Part shown: positions 61,868 through 64,000 of the stretch, piece after piece | How positions within the stretch are numbered: position 1 is the first letter of the stretch | How the letters are laid out: every line of letters starts with the position of its first letter | Origin: CBDCPI01 sp965220245 | Lineage (GTDB): Bacteria; Chloroflexota; Dehalococcoidia; Lucifugimonadales; UBA3495 | Assembly (NCBI GenBank): GCA_965220245.1 | Contig: CBDCPI010000008.1 | Location: forward strand, 496,001 to 560,000 | Direction: 5' to 3' | Length of the DNA: 64,000 nucleotides | Program-made: the position numbers and the translations under genes | Notes under the pieces: model-generated | What the model was told of the DNA's origin: nothing | The model's database searches: none | The model's input: the letters and a program-made list of their open reading frames with translations, nothing else

Positions 61868-62032
61868 GTCTGTTCGTCCTCTCCCGGTTGGTCTGTTGGT
61901 CTTCCTGAATTGTTGTTCCCCGGCGGGTTGGCGGGTTGTTGCACCGGATGCCCGGCCCGCTTGCCGGCTTCTTCCCCAGCGGTGCGGTTTCGGCTTGGGG
62001 TGCTTCCGGGCTGAGGATGCCCGTGCGGCAGC

Positions 62033-62134
62033 TCATCCGCAGGCTGGCCCCGCGTTTTGGCGGGCTCTTCTCCTTTGGGGTGCTGCCGTCGAGGCCGGGG
62101 TGCTCCAGGCGGCAGGGGCTTCGCTGGTGTTCAT
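62033..62134 (-). CDS. Possible 33-residue micro-protein
   Basis: ATG 62134 overlaps the stop of the upstream 20-codon ORF (ATGA). Sequence ends RRRARQNAGPACG. It could be the second part of a leader/coupling arrangement before the RNA ligase gene. Low support beyond the overlap. Confidence 0.25.
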   Translation of the reverse strand: MNTSEAPAAWSTPASTAAPQRRRARQNAGPACG

Positions 62135-62193
62135 GGCCTTCTCACGGTCCGGTCCGGCTCTGGTCCTGTCTTGGTCCATTGATGTTTCTCCAT
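62131..62193 (-). CDS. Possible 20-residue leader peptide
   Basis: ATG 62193 with a strong GGGAGGAA site seven bases upstream; encodes MEKHQWTKTG then PEPDRTVRRP. The ribosome site is better than that of many larger genes here. It overlaps the next micro-ORF by ATGA. Confidence 0.3.
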   Translation of the reverse strand: MEKHQWTKTGPEPDRTVRRP

Positions 62194-62400
62194 GGTCGTT
62201 CCTCCCGGTCCCGGGCTGTTGGCAGATGGCGGCGGCCTCTGGGGTCCGGCCGTTTTCTTCACCCATTGCGCTGCCTCTCGGGGACCTTCCCGGGGAGGGA
62301 CCAGTGAGCCGGTTGCGGCGGGGACCGTGATTTTCTTTCCCAAACGCGAGTCAAGGTCCCTGGGTGAGAATGGGGCTCAAAAGCGGGTGAGGTGTTGGCC

Positions 62401-63132
62401 ATGACGGACAGCGGCGGGAGACAGGCGGCGGCGCGGCGGCAACTGGCGGAACTGGTGGAGCAGAGGGGGCGGCCGGTGATGGATGACCTGGGGGTTGACG
62501 AGGGGGGTCTGGCGGCGCTGATGGATGGCGGCGTGGAGCTGGACGAGGAGTCGTTGTCCAAGCTGGAGCGGATGGGCGTCGGCTTGGGGGACGGCCGGGT
62601 CCTGACGGATGAGGCCCCGGCGAAGGATTCCGGTCCGGCGCTGGGTCTGAAACCGGACGGGGAGGGGAAGCCGGAGGGGGTTGGAGCGGCGGGTCCCGGG
62701 GTGGGCTGGAGCGAGGAGATGGAGCGGAAGCGGGAGTCGCTGCGGAGTGCGCGGGCTCTGGCGCTGATCACCCAGTTCCGGCTGGGGATGCCCTACCGGG
62801 AGTACCTGGCGGCGTTGGGGATGGTGACGCAGGTGGAGCTGGCGCTCATCTCGTTCTTCCGGGAGTCGGTCCCGGAGCCCGGGGTGGAGTGGGACGGTGA
62901 GCGGCGGGCGCGGGAGATCGAGCGGCGCTTGGCGCGGCTGCGGTGGGTGGAGCGGGAGCAGGAGCGGGAGTTCGGGGGGTTGAAGGGAGTTTGGAACCGG
63001 CTGGCGGGGCGGGGGAAGGTGAGCGGGAAGGACCTGTACCAGCGGATGCTGAACGAGGCGGACGGGATGAGCCGGGGGCCGCAGGGGCTGGAGGAGGTGA
63101 TGCGGTCCAGCGGGGTGGACGGCGGGGGGTAG
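62401..63132 (+). CDS. Hypothetical helical protein
   Basis: 243 residues from ATG 62401, or 246 from TTG 62392. One of few + strand genes in this part. The N-terminal half has short Leu/Glu helices (LAELVEQRGRPVMDDLG, ELDEESLSKLERMGVG). The C-terminal half (SARALALITQFRLGMPYREY, LAALGMVTQVELALISFFRE) resembles a helical scaffold, followed by an Arg/Glu-rich helix. No family recognised. Confidence 0.55.
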   Translation: MTDSGGRQAAARRQLAELVEQRGRPVMDDLGVDEGGLAALMDGGVELDEESLSKLERMGVGLGDGRVLTDEAPAKDSGPALGLKPDGEGKPEGVGAAGPGVGWSEEMERKRESLRSARALALITQFRLGMPYREYLAALGMVTQVELALISFFRESVPEPGVEWDGERRAREIERRLARLRWVEREQEREFGGLKGVWNRLAGRGKVSGKDLYQRMLNEADGMSRGPQGLEEVMRSSGVDGGG

Positions 63133-63134
63133 GG

Positions 63135-63205
63135 GCCGGTGGCCAGTGGCCGGTGGTTAGTTGCCAGTGACCAGGCGTCGGTCCGGTCACCGGTCAGCGT
63201 ATCCG
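63135..63205. repeat. Short dispersed repeat cluster (GCCAGTGGCCGGTGG)
   Basis: GCCGGTGGCCAGTGGCCGG, then TTGCCAGTGACCAGGCG and GGTCACCGGTCAGCG; the same type as at 57901-57980 and 59450-59485. Confidence 0.6.
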
Positions 63206-63213
63206 GCGGCGGT

Positions 63214-63570
63214 TCAGCCTTGGATGATCATTGTCGCAAGCACACCGATGAGGGTGGCGGTGACGGCGCTGCCAACGGCCAGGGTTGTGAGAAACAGCTT
63301 GTCGAGCCGGGCGTTGCTCTGGTCGATTCTGGCGTTGGTCTGGTCGATTCTGGCGTTGGTCTGCTGGAGTCCCGCGTCGATTCTGGCGTTGGTCTGCTGG
63401 AGTCCCGCATCTAGCCGGGCGTTGCTCTGGTCGATCCGGGCGTTGGTATGTTGTATTTCTTCCCGGATTCCTTGGAGCTGGGCGGACTGCTCGGCCATCC
63501 GGCCTTCAATTTGGCCCAGGATCCGGGCTATGTCCAGTGTCGGGACGGGCTCGGTGTTCTGGGTGGTCAT
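63214..63570 (-). CDS. Tail-anchored coiled-coil protein with QTNARID heptads
   Basis: 118 residues, ATG 63570. The middle is a near-perfect heptad array (QHTNARIDQSNARLD, LQQTNARID repeated), and the end LTTLAVGSAVTATLIGVLAT, MIIQG is a transmembrane anchor. It may tether an element or secretion component at the membrane or act as a spacer. Its ATG overlaps the TAA of the upstream gene (TAATG), so the two are coupled. Confidence 0.65.
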   Translation of the reverse strand: MTTQNTEPVPTLDIARILGQIEGRMAEQSAQLQGIREEIQHTNARIDQSNARLDAGLQQTNARIDAGLQQTNARIDQTNARIDQSNARLDKLFLTTLAVGSAVTATLIGVLATMIIQG

Positions 63571-63867
63571 TACGTCATCCTGTCTGCCGGGTGGTTTCTC
63601 ACCGGCCTGATTCTAGCACAATCGTCCGGGCGTTCAGGTCCGCCCCTGGCGAATGCGCCGGGGTTGGGGACCTCTCCCCTTCGGAAAGCCCCGAGCAGGA
63701 CAGACTGGTCCATCAGGTCCGGACCCAGGTAGTCCCACCGGGTGACGGCTGTCCTGATGAGGTCCCACCGCTCCCTTTGCGGCCACTGGTCCAGGGGCGT
63801 CTCTGGCCAGCCGGAGGAAGCCTTCCTCCTGGGAGGGGGTCTCGAAGGTGAAGATGTACTGGTCCAT
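63570..63867 (-). pseudogene. Small hypothetical protein, frameshifted
   Basis: ATG 63867 opens MDQYIFTFETPSQEEGFLRL. A shift near 63805 moves protein-like text to another frame: TPLDQWPQRERWDLIRTAVT, RWDYLGPDLMDQSVLLGAFR, RGEVPNPGAFARGG, ending at TAA 63570-63572 over the next start. The TAATG overlap shows that the second frame is the natural one. About 98 residues when repaired. Function unknown. Confidence 0.5.
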
Positions 63868-64000
63868 GGGTCTCTTGGGTCTCCTTAGTGTCTTGTTGCT
63901 GCGGCCACCGCGGGTCCGGCAGGGGGGATTGTCCGCCTGAGGCGGATTGGATGGGCGTGCTGCAGTTGCGGGGGCCTCGGCGGTCTGCGGCCCGGTTTCC

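Overview
The window is GC-rich and reads as a Chloroflexota-like chromosome or metagenomic contig. A tandem CaiB/BaiF CoA transferase, an Abhydrolase_10-type hydrolase, a threonine/proline-rich cytochrome c lipoprotein, amidohydrolase and flavin-oxidoreductase remnants resemble the catabolic gene sets of SAR202/Dehalococcoidia bacteria. That assignment is inference from gene content only; no rRNA or tRNA gene was found.

Region 1 (1 to about 11.3 kb) is chromosome-like. It holds a CoA-transferase / thiolase-like / DUF35 operon, a cytochrome c lipoprotein and a large alpha/beta hydrolase, alongside many broken genes: a YiiX-like protein, an amidohydrolase head joined to a Cys/Met PLP-enzyme tail, an alpha/beta hydrolase split by a 144-bp inverted-repeat element, and a flavin oxidoreductase with several frameshifts.

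Region 2 (about 11.6 to 64 kb) looks like a large plasmid or integrative element. Most genes run on the minus strand. They include a PfkB kinase, a 12-domain FN3 protein, an orphan CRISPR array (6 repeats, 5 spacers), a NADAR protein, two membrane-anchored thermonucleases, two helicases, RmuC, SSB, a ParA plus ribbon-helix-helix partition locus beside iteron-like repeats, a DnaG-like primase, a coupling-type ATPase overlapping a replication-relaxation-like protein, an orphan C5-cytosine methyltransferase, an Uma2 nuclease, a Panacea antitoxin/RelE-like toxin pair, a decayed RNase HI and an RNA ligase. No integrase, transposase, relaxase or cas gene was seen, so the element is incomplete here or atypical.

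The strongest candidate for something undescribed is the 47.3-55.3 kb block. A 1000-residue protein with an N-terminal zinc ribbon carries, in the right order and spacing, signatures reminiscent of two-barrel RNA polymerases of the eukaryotic RdRP/QDE-1/YonO type, but with an altered metal-binding loop. It lies beside a 242-residue partner and two paralogous proteins sharing a YPGA-QRDGQ N-terminal tag, and two of these genes sit behind copies of the same palindromic operator/promoter module. An RNA ligase and an RNase HI remnant lie about 10 kb away.

Single-base frameshifts and in-frame stops are unusually frequent throughout (at least twelve loci). Real decay is proven at the element-split hydrolase and likely at the RNase HI. 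Uncorrected indels in the assembly remain possible at the others, so those are reported as broken genes with that caveat.
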